From assembly GCA_040882605.1 (NCBI GenBank), contig JBBEAY010000034.1, positions 58,267 to 122,266 of the forward strand: a stretch of DNA of 64,000 nucleotides, in the 5' to 3' direction. This stretch comes from JAOUEA01 sp040882605. GTDB lineage: Bacteria > Actinomycetota > UBA4738 > HRBIN12. A model generated the notes under the pieces. It was not told where the DNA came from, ran no database searches, and saw nothing but the letters and a program-made list of their open reading frames with translations. A program made the position numbers and the translations under genes. Shown piece after piece: positions 7,792-15,802 of the stretch; positions within the stretch are counted from its first letter, which is position 1, and each line of letters opens with the position of its first letter.

Positions 7792-8763
7792 TCAGCGACG
7801 GCCGCGGGCGCGTGGAGCCGGCTGCCGCTTGGGCGCGCCCTCGGGCACATCATCGGCCACTGACAGGTACCGGAAGGCAACCGTCGCCTGCATCGCGAGA
7901 TGCAACAGGTTCGTGACCAGGACGATCACCCATGCCGCGACGAGTGGATTGACTCCGAGCTCGGATCCCGGCTTTCCAGGGACCACCAGCACCGCGATCG
8001 AAGCCACGACGTAGATCGCCGCCAGCGTGAGGTTCCCCGAGCCGGCCATGCGAGCAGCCCGCACCGACCGGCCCAAGGAATCGGGGATACGCCGGCCCTC
8101 GTCGGCTGCGATCACCGGGGCGAAGCTCAGCAGGTAGACGCCGCCGACGAGGGCTCCCATCTGGATCAGGAGTGCGAACGCAGGACCGAGCAGCGGTCCG
8201 AGCAGGCTCGCGAGCGTGAGCAGGCCGACCCCCGCCAGGCTGATCGCAAGGGTGACGGGAAGTGTGCGCAACGTTCGGACCATGGTCCACCGGCCCGGCG
8301 GTGACGAGCGGAGCACCTCGACGATCGAGGCGACCAGCAGGGCCTGCACCACGGCGCGCAACGCCACGAATCCGAGGATCGCGAAGAACCCACCCCGCAG
8401 GCCGAACAGGGCGGTGGACAGCGTCGCGTCGAAGCTCGTTCCCACCGGAGGCAGGGCCAGGGCGGTGACGAACAGGGTGAAAGGGCCTTCAAAGCCGAGG
8501 GCCAGCGCCCCCAGCCACTCGATCGCCACGATCGCGATGGCCGACACCGTGAGTATCGGCGTTGAGGCGACGGTCACCGCCCCTCGAGCGAGCGACGTGC
8601 GGATGCGAGGCATCGATGTCGCGCCCGCCACGCGCGGCGCGAAGATCGAGTCGAGCAACCCTCGCCTTCTCGGGGCCTGGGACGCGGGGGCGGAACGCGA
8701 TGCGGACCGGCCCTCGACGCGGTTCTCGGAGCGCGATCGCTTGTTCTTGTTCTTGTTGGTCAC
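7792..8763 (-). CDS. Predicted polytopic membrane protein, unknown function
   Basis: I do not recognise the family. The 323-residue product begins with a basic, Lys/Arg/Ser-rich cytoplasmic stretch of about 55 residues, followed by roughly six hydrophobic segments and a short basic C-terminal tail. The GTG start overlaps the stop of the preceding gene (GTGA), which suggests coupled translation with the exported propeller protein at 8760-10295. The pair may work together at the membrane, but there is no direct evidence of role. Confidence 0.75.
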   Translation of the reverse strand: MTNKNKNKRSRSENRVEGRSASRSAPASQAPRRRGLLDSIFAPRVAGATSMPRIRTSLARGAVTVASTPILTVSAIAIVAIEWLGALALGFEGPFTLFVTALALPPVGTSFDATLSTALFGLRGGFFAILGFVALRAVVQALLVASIVEVLRSSPPGRWTMVRTLRTLPVTLAISLAGVGLLTLASLLGPLLGPAFALLIQMGALVGGVYLLSFAPVIAADEGRRIPDSLGRSVRAARMAGSGNLTLAAIYVVASIAVLVVPGKPGSELGVNPLVAAWVIVLVTNLLHLAMQATVAFRYLSVADDVPEGAPKRQPAPRARGRR

Positions 8764-10295
8764 GGCGCCGGGTCCTCGTCTTCCCAGGGATCGCGGATCT
8801 GCTCAACGTCGGGGCCGCCGGTCTCGGCAGCCGGATCATCGGGGAACGCCGGGCCGAAGCGCGGCGCCAAGGTGCGGCCTAACAGGAACATCACGCCGAG
8901 CACCGCCGCGACGGCCAACGCCATCGCTCCCAGCATCGATCCGAGCGCGAGCGTTGTGGGCGACATCTCTCGTACCAGCTCGGCGGCGGGGTCGTGGTCG
9001 TAGGCTTCGAAACCGCTCAAGGCTTCCCCCCGGATGGCGACGAGCCTCTCGCCTGCCGGCGCCAGCGCGCGGATCGACGAGCCGTCGGGGGGACGGCGCC
9101 ACACGAGCTCGCCGCTCTCGATGTCGATCGCCCCGAGCTCACCCTCGAGGGTCGGCACGAGCAGGTGAGACCCCACGACGGCAGGCACGCTCCGGAACAC
9201 CGTCGCGTTCATGGCGAAATCCCAGAGCCCTTCGCCGGTGCGGGCATCGAGCGCCCGAGTGTGACCGATCAGGTCGGTCACGAAGACCTTGCTCGATGAG
9301 ACGAGTGGGGGCGCCACCAAGTCGAACGCCGCGTTCAGCCGCTGGCTCCAGCGTAGCGAGCCGTCGGCCAGGTTGATGGCGACGACCGACGTCTCGGACA
9401 AGCCCGTGAAGATCGCGAAGACGCAGGAGCCGTCGGTCGAGACCGCGGAGACGATGGCCGACGCGGCGAGCGGCTCGTGGCGCCAGCGTTCCTCGCCAGA
9501 TGCAGCGTCGAGCGACACGATCACCGGCTGCGTGTCTCCATCGCCCTGCAGGCTCACCAACACCTGCCCATCGGCGGCTGCGAGCGACGTCACCAGAGGC
9601 GCGTCGAGCTCCTGGGTCCAGGCGACGCTGCCCTCGACGAGGTCCACGGCCGTGACCGTGCCGCCGTTGCCTCCGACGAACGCCATGTCGCCGTCGATCG
9701 TGACTCCGGTACGGCTCACGGCACCGAGTTGCACGGGCGGCCACACCGGTTCTTGGGTGCCGAGGTCGAAGGCGGCCAGGTGAGAGTCGACAGGTGGTTC
9801 GGGGTCGCCTGTGGGGCTGGCGTCGGTGGTGGGAGTGGCGTCTGTGGTGGGAGTGGCCGTGGGGGGTCCGTCACCCCACCCTTGCGTGTACACGATCAGG
9901 GTGCCCGCGTTCGTGCTCGCGACGGCTGGGGCGACCGGGGGTCCGAGATCGCGATCGACCGAAAAGGCCTGCTCTCCCGAGGCGATGTCGATGCCAACGA
10001 CCTGCTCCGCACCGACGGCGACCGCAACATCGCCGGCGATAACTGGCGCCGAGAGCCCATAGCGTTCCCCGGGGCCACCGGGCGCGATAGGGGTTCGCCA
10101 CGCCTGGCGGTACCCGGGCTGGGGGCCGTCAGGCACGGCGCCGATCCTTGCCGGACCACCCTGGAACTCCGTCCACTCCGCGTCGACCTGGGCTGCGGCA
10201 ACACCGGCACCGAGCAGGGCGGGCAACGTGACGGCTATCGCCGCTGCCCGTAGCGCACGGCGTCGACTGCCAGGCGTGATGGGGTGGGCCATCAT
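8760..10295 (-). CDS. Membrane-anchored PQQ-type beta-propeller protein
   Basis: The 511-residue product has an N-terminal signal sequence and then repeated propeller blades with motifs such as VVGIDIASGEQ, AVDLVEGSVAWTQ, LDAASGEERW and ALDARTGEGLW. A C-terminal hydrophobic helix (about residues 445-470) follows, with an acidic tail. It therefore looks like an extracytoplasmic propeller anchored at its C-terminus. A Thr/Pro-rich low-complexity linker (about residues 145-165) is encoded by short DNA repeats. ATG at 10295 is chosen because GGAG lies 9 nt upstream; a TTG at 10310 and an ATG at 10292 are alternatives. It is similar to BamB/PQQ-like scaffolds; no enzyme activity can be claimed. 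Confidence 0.8.
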   Translation of the reverse strand: MMAHPITPGSRRRALRAAAIAVTLPALLGAGVAAAQVDAEWTEFQGGPARIGAVPDGPQPGYRQAWRTPIAPGGPGERYGLSAPVIAGDVAVAVGAEQVVGIDIASGEQAFSVDRDLGPPVAPAVASTNAGTLIVYTQGWGDGPPTATPTTDATPTTDASPTGDPEPPVDSHLAAFDLGTQEPVWPPVQLGAVSRTGVTIDGDMAFVGGNGGTVTAVDLVEGSVAWTQELDAPLVTSLAAADGQVLVSLQGDGDTQPVIVSLDAASGEERWRHEPLAASAIVSAVSTDGSCVFAIFTGLSETSVVAINLADGSLRWSQRLNAAFDLVAPPLVSSSKVFVTDLIGHTRALDARTGEGLWDFAMNATVFRSVPAVVGSHLLVPTLEGELGAIDIESGELVWRRPPDGSSIRALAPAGERLVAIRGEALSGFEAYDHDPAAELVREMSPTTLALGSMLGAMALAVAAVLGVMFLLGRTLAPRFGPAFPDDPAAETGGPDVEQIRDPWEDEDPAP

Positions 10296-10400
10296 GAAAC
10301 CGGGCTCCAAGGGTTGGGATCGCGAAGGGAGGTCAGCAAGGCCGCGACATCCTAATGGCCGAGCGCGGCTTCACCCTGGCCGGAGCTCGGTGACGTCGTT

Positions 10401-10952
10401 TCAGGCCGCGAGAGGGGCGAGCCTGATGAGCGCGCTGAGGTCGATCGGTCCGAGGTAGTCGAGCGGGTCGACGTAGGCGTCGTCAAGCTTCACACCGAAG
10501 TGCAGGTTCGGCACAAGGTCGCCCGTATGCCCGCCGCCCGTGCGCGCCACCGGCTGCCCCTGCACGACGACGACGCCCCGGCGTACCTGAAGGGCCGACA
10601 CCCACGAGAACGTCGACTCGAGCCCGCCTCCGTGGTCGATCGTGAGGAAGAGCCGGCCGCCCACCGGTCCGGCGAACGAGACACGACCGTCGGCCGGGGC
10701 GACCGCCACGCTTCCTGCCGCAGCGGCGATATCGATGCCCCGATGCCCCGAGCCGTACGGGGAAGCCGGCGGATCGAACCCGCGGATCACCGGACCGGTG
10801 ACCGGCCATGTCCACGTGCCGGCGGCGAAGACCGGCGTCGCAACTGCACCGACGAGCGCCGGCGCCACGAGCGAGAGAACGACGAGCCCGCGAGCGAAGG
10901 TTGAGCGAGCGAAGAGCGAGCGAAGAACGGATGCGCGACGAGAAGAGTTCAT
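10401..10952 (-). CDS. Secreted M23 (LytM) family protein with altered active site
   Basis: The 183-residue product has a signal peptide ending near VFAA, then a LytM fold. The first zinc-ligand block is intact (GSGHRGIDIA). The second block reads PNLHFGV where active M23 peptidases have HLH, so the first histidine is replaced by Asn. It may bind peptidoglycan or activate another hydrolase rather than cut by itself; that is inference. A similar degenerate protein is often found near rpsB and whiG in actinobacteria. The ATG at 10952 has TAACGT 7 nt upstream and no Shine-Dalgarno. Confidence 0.85.
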   Translation of the reverse strand: MNSSRRASVLRSLFARSTFARGLVVLSLVAPALVGAVATPVFAAGTWTWPVTGPVIRGFDPPASPYGSGHRGIDIAAAAGSVAVAPADGRVSFAGPVGGRLFLTIDHGGGLESTFSWVSALQVRRGVVVVQGQPVARTGGGHTGDLVPNLHFGVKLDDAYVDPLDYLGPIDLSALIRLAPLAA

Positions 10953-10959
10953 GACGCCG

Positions 10960-10965
10960 ACGTTA
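10960..10965 (-). promoter_or_regulatory. -10-like element of the M23 gene
   Basis: TAACGT on the minus strand 7 nt before the ATG; leaderless class. Confidence 0.45.
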
Positions 10966-11032
10966 CGGGGCACCAGCCACGCACACCGTGACGCCCGTCA
11001 CCGGCGAAGGAGGTTCCGCCGCTTCGCTCGGG

Positions 11033-11935
11033 CTACTCGACCTCGGTGAGCTGGCCGCGGAGCCCTCCGACAGCCTTGGTGTGGATCTGACACACCCGCG
11101 ATTCGGTGACTCCCAAGATCTCGCCGATCTCGGCGAGGGTGAGGCCTTCGAAGTAGTAGAGCGTGACAACGATCTTCTCCCGCTCGGAGAGCTCGTTGAT
11201 CGCGGCGGCGAGCAGGCTCCTGGTCTCCTGCGACTCCACACCCTGCGTGGGGTCGAGGCCCCGGTCGGCGAGGGTGTCGATCAGCGAGACCTGCTCCCCG
11301 CGGTCGGCGCCCACCGAGACCAGCTCGTCGAGCGCGAGCACCGACACGAACGAGATCTGCGAGACCACGTCGTGCAGCTCACGGCGGGTGATGCCCAATC
11401 GCTCGGCCATCTCCTGCTCGCTGGGCTGACGTTTCAACATCGACTCGAGATCGGTGTGAGCTTTCTCGATCTCGCGGGCCTTGAACCGGATCGAGCGCGG
11501 CACCCAGTCCATAGCACGCAGCTCGTCGATGATCGCCCCCTTGATGCGAGGGATCGCGTACGTCTCGAACTTGTTGCCTCGCCCCGGTTCGAACTTCGTC
11601 AGGGCGTCGATCAGGCCGAACATGCCGTAGCTCACGAGGTCGGCCTGCTCCACGCTTGCCGGGAGGCCGGTCGCCACGCGGCTCGCCACGTACTTCACGA
11701 GCGGCGCGTAATGCAAGATGAGCTTCTCACGCGACTCGGTCTCGCCCGTGCTCTTGAACCCGTGCCAATGGCGCCCGAGCTCGTCGTCGACGTGGGGCGG
11801 GATCGTGATCGTCGGATCGAACGGCTGCGCCGCCTTCGCTCCGGCCTTCGACCGGGTCTTCACGGCGGTCTTGGCGCCAGATTGCGCGACCGGCTTCGCG
11901 GGCGCCCTAGTGGCTGTCTTCTTCACTGGGGTCAC
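11033..11935 (-). CDS. whiG: RNA polymerase sigma factor, WhiG/FliA type
   Basis: Group 3 sigma-70 family factor. After a ~40-residue Lys/Ala-rich N-terminal stretch come region 2 (YAPLVKYVASRVATGLP, DLVSYGMFGLIDALTKF, FETYAIPRIKGAIIDELR), region 3, and region 4 with LTLAEIGEILGVTESRVCQI as the helix-turn-helix. In Streptomyces WhiG commits aerial hyphae to sporulation; in flagellated actinobacteria homologues drive motility genes. No motility genes lie in this window, so the regulon is open. GTG at 11935 is 3 nt after the xerC stop, so it is probably co-transcribed with xerC. Confidence 0.93.
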   Translation of the reverse strand: MTPVKKTATRAPAKPVAQSGAKTAVKTRSKAGAKAAQPFDPTITIPPHVDDELGRHWHGFKSTGETESREKLILHYAPLVKYVASRVATGLPASVEQADLVSYGMFGLIDALTKFEPGRGNKFETYAIPRIKGAIIDELRAMDWVPRSIRFKAREIEKAHTDLESMLKRQPSEQEMAERLGITRRELHDVVSQISFVSVLALDELVSVGADRGEQVSLIDTLADRGLDPTQGVESQETRSLLAAAINELSEREKIVVTLYYFEGLTLAEIGEILGVTESRVCQIHTKAVGGLRGQLTEVE

Positions 11936-11938
11936 GAT

Positions 11939-12889
11939 TCATGCCCTCGGGTGACTCTGCTCATAGGCCTCGAACAACCGAGCCCGTGACACGTGTGTGT
12001 AGCGCTGCGTGGTCGCAACGCTTGCGTGTCCCAACAGTTCCTGCACGGCTCGGATGTCGGCTCCCCCTTCCAACAGGTGCGTGGCGAACGAGTGCCGCAG
12101 GGTGTGCGGGGTGACCCGCCGGCCCGGCAGCACTTTACCGCCATATCGTTCCACCATCGTACGGATGTCCCTCGAGCTGAAGGGTTTCTTGCGTCGGTTG
12201 TGGAAGAGATCCCTCGTGCCTTCGGGGGCGAGCACCGCGCGCCCGTCACGTAGGAAGTTGCGCAGGGCATCGACCGCGTAGTCGGACATGGGCACCTCGC
12301 GCTCCTTGGCCCCCTTGCCCATGACCATGACGCGACCCCGACCGAGATCGATGCGGTCGATCGTGAGGCCGGCGACCTCGCCGACGCGCAGGCCCGAGCC
12401 GTACATCAGCTCGAGCGCGGCCACGTCGCGCAGGGCCACCGCCCGATCGACCGGGGTGCGTTGCACGTCGTCGGCGGGCTCGGTCATGATCGTGGGCGCC
12501 TCGGCGAGCGCGGCCGCCTCCTTCTGGCGCAGCACCGTCGGCAGGCGGTTCACGACTTTCGGGCGACCGAGCAGCAGCGACGGGTCCTCGACCACACGGC
12601 CGTCGGCCACCGCCCACCGGTAGAACGTGTGGATCGAACCCACCTTGCGGGCGACCGACGCCCGCGCATACCCGAGGGTGTGCTGCTGGGCCAGGAACCG
12701 CCGGAGCAGCGGGTACGTGGCCTCGGCGAGCGACGTGCCACCACGGTGCAGGAACGTGGCGAGCTGGGTGAGGTCGCGACGGTACGCGCTCACGGTGTGA
12801 TGGGACAGATGACGCTCGAGGGCGAGGTGCGACGCGAACGCGTCGAGCAGCTCAGCGTCGGGTGGGGATAGCTCGTCCTCGGAAAGCAC
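11939..12889 (-). CDS. xerC: Tyrosine recombinase XerC
   Basis: Site-specific recombinase that resolves chromosome dimers at dif. The 316-residue product has an N-terminal SAM-like core-binding domain (LSHHTVSAYRRDL). The catalytic domain shows SGLRVGEVAGL (first Arg), HTLRHSFATH (His-x-x-Arg), LGHASVATTQRYTHVS (His and nucleophilic Tyr). Its position between whiG and dprA is the conserved housekeeping place, so this is not a mobile-element integrase. Confidence 0.93.
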   Translation of the reverse strand: MLSEDELSPPDAELLDAFASHLALERHLSHHTVSAYRRDLTQLATFLHRGGTSLAEATYPLLRRFLAQQHTLGYARASVARKVGSIHTFYRWAVADGRVVEDPSLLLGRPKVVNRLPTVLRQKEAAALAEAPTIMTEPADDVQRTPVDRAVALRDVAALELMYGSGLRVGEVAGLTIDRIDLGRGRVMVMGKGAKEREVPMSDYAVDALRNFLRDGRAVLAPEGTRDLFHNRRKKPFSSRDIRTMVERYGGKVLPGRRVTPHTLRHSFATHLLEGGADIRAVQELLGHASVATTQRYTHVSRARLFEAYEQSHPRA

Positions 12890-12924
12890 GCTGCAAGCTT
12901 GCCATGCCAGCGCGGCGATGGGAC

Positions 12925-14130
12925 TCAGCGCCCGGAAGGCTCACCAGCGCCGGCGGCGGCGCCCTCGACGCCGGGGGCAGTGGCGAGGGGAGCCACGCGC
13001 CGCTCGTAGCGGCCACCCGAGCTGCGCACGAGCCCCTTCAGCTCGAGCGAGAGCAGGATCGTGGTGACCGCCGGCAGCGACAGTGCCGTCGCGGCCGAGA
13101 TCGCGTCGGGAAGCCCCGATGCGCCCAGTGCTTCGAACACCCGTCGTTCGTCGCTCTGCAGGTTGGGCGGTGGCTCGAGCAGCAGCCTCGCCGAATAGCC
13201 CAGGTCGTCGAGCAGGTCCTCGGCGCCGCGGATCATGGTGGCCCCATCACGGATCAACGACAGGGGGATCTCGGCGAGCGGGCTCGTGACCGGCCCGGGC
13301 ACGGCGTACACGTCGCGTCCGAGATCGAGCGCGTGGTCGACCGATATCATCGACCCGCTGCCGTGGGCGCCTTCGACCACGACGAGGGCGCTCCCGAGGG
13401 CCGCCACAAGCCTGTTCCGGGCCGGGAACCGGAACGGCTCGGCCACCACGCCGGGCGCGTACTCGCTCACCACCGCACCCGACGCCGCGATGCGCTGGAC
13501 CAGCTCGGAGCTTCCCTTCGGGTACGGCAGGTCGTGGCCAGACCCGAGCACCGCGATGCTGGTGCCGCCGGAGTTGAGCGCGCCTCGGTGCGAGGCGGCG
13601 TCGATGCCCCTGGCTGCCCCGCTCACGACGCACACACCGGCACCGCCGAGCCCTGCGCCGATGCTCATGGCGACCTCGTTGCCCGTCGGTGAGCAGTTGC
13701 GCGCGCCCACGACGGCCACGCGTTCGGGGAGCTCGGTGAGCGAGCTTCCGGACACGAACAGCGCGACCGGCGGGTCGTGCAGGAGCTCCAGGAACACGGG
13801 CAGGTACTCATCGTCGACCGGCGTGACGAACCGGGCCCCAAGCTCCTCGGCGTCACGTTCGACCGTGGACGGGTCGAGCGCCCGGGCCCACTCCTGGTCG
13901 GCTCGGCTGCCCGCCGCGCCGCCGCGGATCGCGGCGAGGCTCGCCTCCGCCGTTGCTTGGCTCCAGGCGAGCTCGTGGAGCTGGTACGGCTTGATGCCTC
14001 GCAGCGCCGAGAGCACCAACAACGCATCGCGAGACCGCTCGCCGCTTGCGTATCCGTCGGGGAAGCCCGCAGGCACGTCGAGCGCGCGCCTGGGCACGTC
14101 GGACCGGCGCATCGCGTCGGAACGGCGCAT
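12925..14130 (-). CDS. dprA: DNA processing protein DprA
   Basis: Loads RecA on incoming single-stranded DNA in transformation and protects it. The 401-residue product has the Rossmann-like DprA core: VAVVGARNCSPTG, VVSGAARGIDAASHRGAL, SIAVLGSGHDLPYP, FPARNRLVAALG. A C-terminal winged-helix domain follows (about 320-385). The start is uncertain. The N-terminus is built from three 18-bp tandem repeats, so in-frame ATGs occur at 14130 and 14112; I take 14130. It follows comM with a short gap. No other competence genes are in the window. Confidence 0.92.
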   Translation of the reverse strand: MRRSDAMRRSDVPRRALDVPAGFPDGYASGERSRDALLVLSALRGIKPYQLHELAWSQATAEASLAAIRGGAAGSRADQEWARALDPSTVERDAEELGARFVTPVDDEYLPVFLELLHDPPVALFVSGSSLTELPERVAVVGARNCSPTGNEVAMSIGAGLGGAGVCVVSGAARGIDAASHRGALNSGGTSIAVLGSGHDLPYPKGSSELVQRIAASGAVVSEYAPGVVAEPFRFPARNRLVAALGSALVVVEGAHGSGSMISVDHALDLGRDVYAVPGPVTSPLAEIPLSLIRDGATMIRGAEDLLDDLGYSARLLLEPPPNLQSDERRVFEALGASGLPDAISAATALSLPAVTTILLSLELKGLVRSSGGRYERRVAPLATAPGVEGAAAGAGEPSGR

Positions 14131-14150
14131 CGCGTCGGAGCGGCGCGTCG
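14097..14150 (-). repeat. Three 18-bp tandem repeats at the comM-dprA junction
   Basis: Near-identical copies at 14097-14114, 14115-14132 and 14133-14150. Two copies carry an in-frame ATG for dprA, so the repeat multiplies possible start codons. Confidence 0.85.
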
Positions 14151-14158
14151 AGCGCGTC

Positions 14159-15694
14159 TCATCCGGCAAGGGTGACCCCTTCGAGCACGACACCGTCGCG
14201 ATAGGACAGCGCCTCGGACACGTGGTCGACCTCGACGATGTCGGCGCCGTCGAGGTCGGCGACCGTTCGGGCGACCTTGATCGCCCGGTCGAACCCACGC
14301 CCGGTGAGCCCGAGCTGGTCGACGGCGCCACCCAACAGGCCCTCCGCCGCCGAAGTCAGCCGGACAAGGCGCCGAGCGATAGGTCCGGGGATGTGCGCGT
14401 TGCACGCCACACTTAAGTCGGCCCAGCGCGCGCGCTGTCGGTCGCGCGCCCGCTGCACCCGGGCGCGGATCACGATCGAGGACTCGCCTTGGTCGCTGCC
14501 CATGAGCTCCTGCTTCGTGAGCCGGGGCACCCGAAGCCGCAGGTCGATGCGATCGAGCAGGGGTCCCGAGAGCTTCTGTCGGTATTGGGCGACCCGATCA
14601 GACCGGCACCGACAGTGCCGGCGTGGGTCGCCCTCGAACCCGCACGGGCACGGGTTCGCGGCGGCGACCAGGGTGAACCGTGCCGGGAACTCGACCGAAC
14701 CGACGGCTCGGGTCACCACCACTCCTCCGTCTTCGAGCGGCTGGCGGAGCCCTTCGATCGCATCGCGCCTGAACTCCGTGAGCTCGTCGAGGAACAGCAC
14801 CCCGTGGTGGGCCAGCGACACCTCGCCGGGCCTCAGGTACCCGGTGCCGCCCCCGAGCAGCCCGGTGATCGAGATGGAATGGTGCGGCGCCCGGAACGGC
14901 CGTGCCCGCAGCACGCCGCGCCCGGCGAGCAGACCGGCGACGGAATGCAGCTGCGTCGTCTCGAGCGCCTCGTCGCGCGCAAGGCTCGGCAGGATCGTCG
15001 TCATGCGCCGCGCCAGCATCGTCTTGCCGGCGCCGGGCGAGCCGATCATGAGCACGTTGTGTCCGCCCGCAGCGGCCACCTCGAGGGCGCGGCGAGCCTG
15101 CGTCTGCCCGCGCACGTCGCTGAAGTCGACATCGCTCGGCGTGTCGACGTCGAGCGATGTCTCGTCGATCGCCGGGGGCTGCCACGTTCCCTTGAGGAAG
15201 CCGACCACCTCGGTGAGCGTCGAAGCAGCCACGACCCGCAACCGGTCGACCTGCGCCGCTTCGAGGGCGTTCACCGCCGGCACGATCACCCCGTCGAGGC
15301 CCGCGCGCGCCGCCGCGATCGCCACCGAGAGCACGCCTGGCGTCGGCATCAGCTCACCCTTGAGCGACAGCTCGCCCGCGAGCGCGAACCGGCCGAGCAA
15401 TGTGGCGGGGATCTGTGAGGTCGCCGCCAGCACACCTGCCGCGACCGGAAGGTCGAGGCCCGGACCTTCCTTGCGGAGATTGCCGGGCGCGAGGTTCACG
15501 ACGACCCGGCGAAGGGGCCACTCGAGCTTCTGGCTCTCGACCGCCGGGCGGATGCGCTCGCACGCATCGCGCACTGCCGCGCCCGGAAGCCCGGTGAGCG
15601 TGAGCGAGGGCAGCCCTCGGCCCACATGCGCCTCTACGATCACGAGGTGGCCCCCCACCCCGAGCACCGAGACGCCGAGCACCCGTCCGTACAT
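14159..15694 (-). CDS. comM: YifB/ComM family AAA+ ATPase (Mg-chelatase-like)
   Basis: Hexameric AAA+ helicase-like protein; ComM promotes branch migration during integration of transforming DNA. The 511-residue product has an N-terminal Lon-like S5-fold region (LPSLTLTGLPGAAV, GLDLPVA). Next come Walker A (IGSPGAGKTMLA), Walker B (VLFLDELTEF), a zinc-finger-like cluster (NPCPCGFEGDPRRHCRC), and a C-terminal lid with arginine-rich sensor. The ATG at 15694 has TAGCGT 7 nt upstream, so comM is probably the leaderless first gene of the comM-dprA-xerC-whiG run. Confidence 0.94.
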   Translation of the reverse strand: MYGRVLGVSVLGVGGHLVIVEAHVGRGLPSLTLTGLPGAAVRDACERIRPAVESQKLEWPLRRVVVNLAPGNLRKEGPGLDLPVAAGVLAATSQIPATLLGRFALAGELSLKGELMPTPGVLSVAIAAARAGLDGVIVPAVNALEAAQVDRLRVVAASTLTEVVGFLKGTWQPPAIDETSLDVDTPSDVDFSDVRGQTQARRALEVAAAGGHNVLMIGSPGAGKTMLARRMTTILPSLARDEALETTQLHSVAGLLAGRGVLRARPFRAPHHSISITGLLGGGTGYLRPGEVSLAHHGVLFLDELTEFRRDAIEGLRQPLEDGGVVVTRAVGSVEFPARFTLVAAANPCPCGFEGDPRRHCRCRSDRVAQYRQKLSGPLLDRIDLRLRVPRLTKQELMGSDQGESSIVIRARVQRARDRQRARWADLSVACNAHIPGPIARRLVRLTSAAEGLLGGAVDQLGLTGRGFDRAIKVARTVADLDGADIVEVDHVSEALSYRDGVVLEGVTLAG

Positions 15695-15701
15695 ACGGGC
15701 G

Positions 15702-15707
15702 ACGCTA
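15702..15707 (-). promoter_or_regulatory. -10-like element of comM
   Basis: TAGCGT on the minus strand 7 nt before the comM ATG; no Shine-Dalgarno. Confidence 0.5.
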
Positions 15708-15789
15708 CGGCGCGGGGAGCGCTAGTTCCGTGACGCACGTCACGGCGCCATGCATGTCGTGGAACCCACCTGTCGAGCGGCACCCCTGT

Positions 15790-15795
15790 TAGCCT
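15790..15795 (+). promoter_or_regulatory. -10-like element of the PLP decarboxylase gene
   Basis: TAGCCT, 7 nt before the GTG at 15803; leaderless class. No convincing -35 element. Confidence 0.5.
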
Positions 15796-15802
15796 CGCCG
15801 CC

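Noticed and set aside
11939..12889. Tyrosine recombinase as sign of an integrated element
   Set aside because: It is the core XerC between whiG and dprA; no att repeats or phage genes are near.
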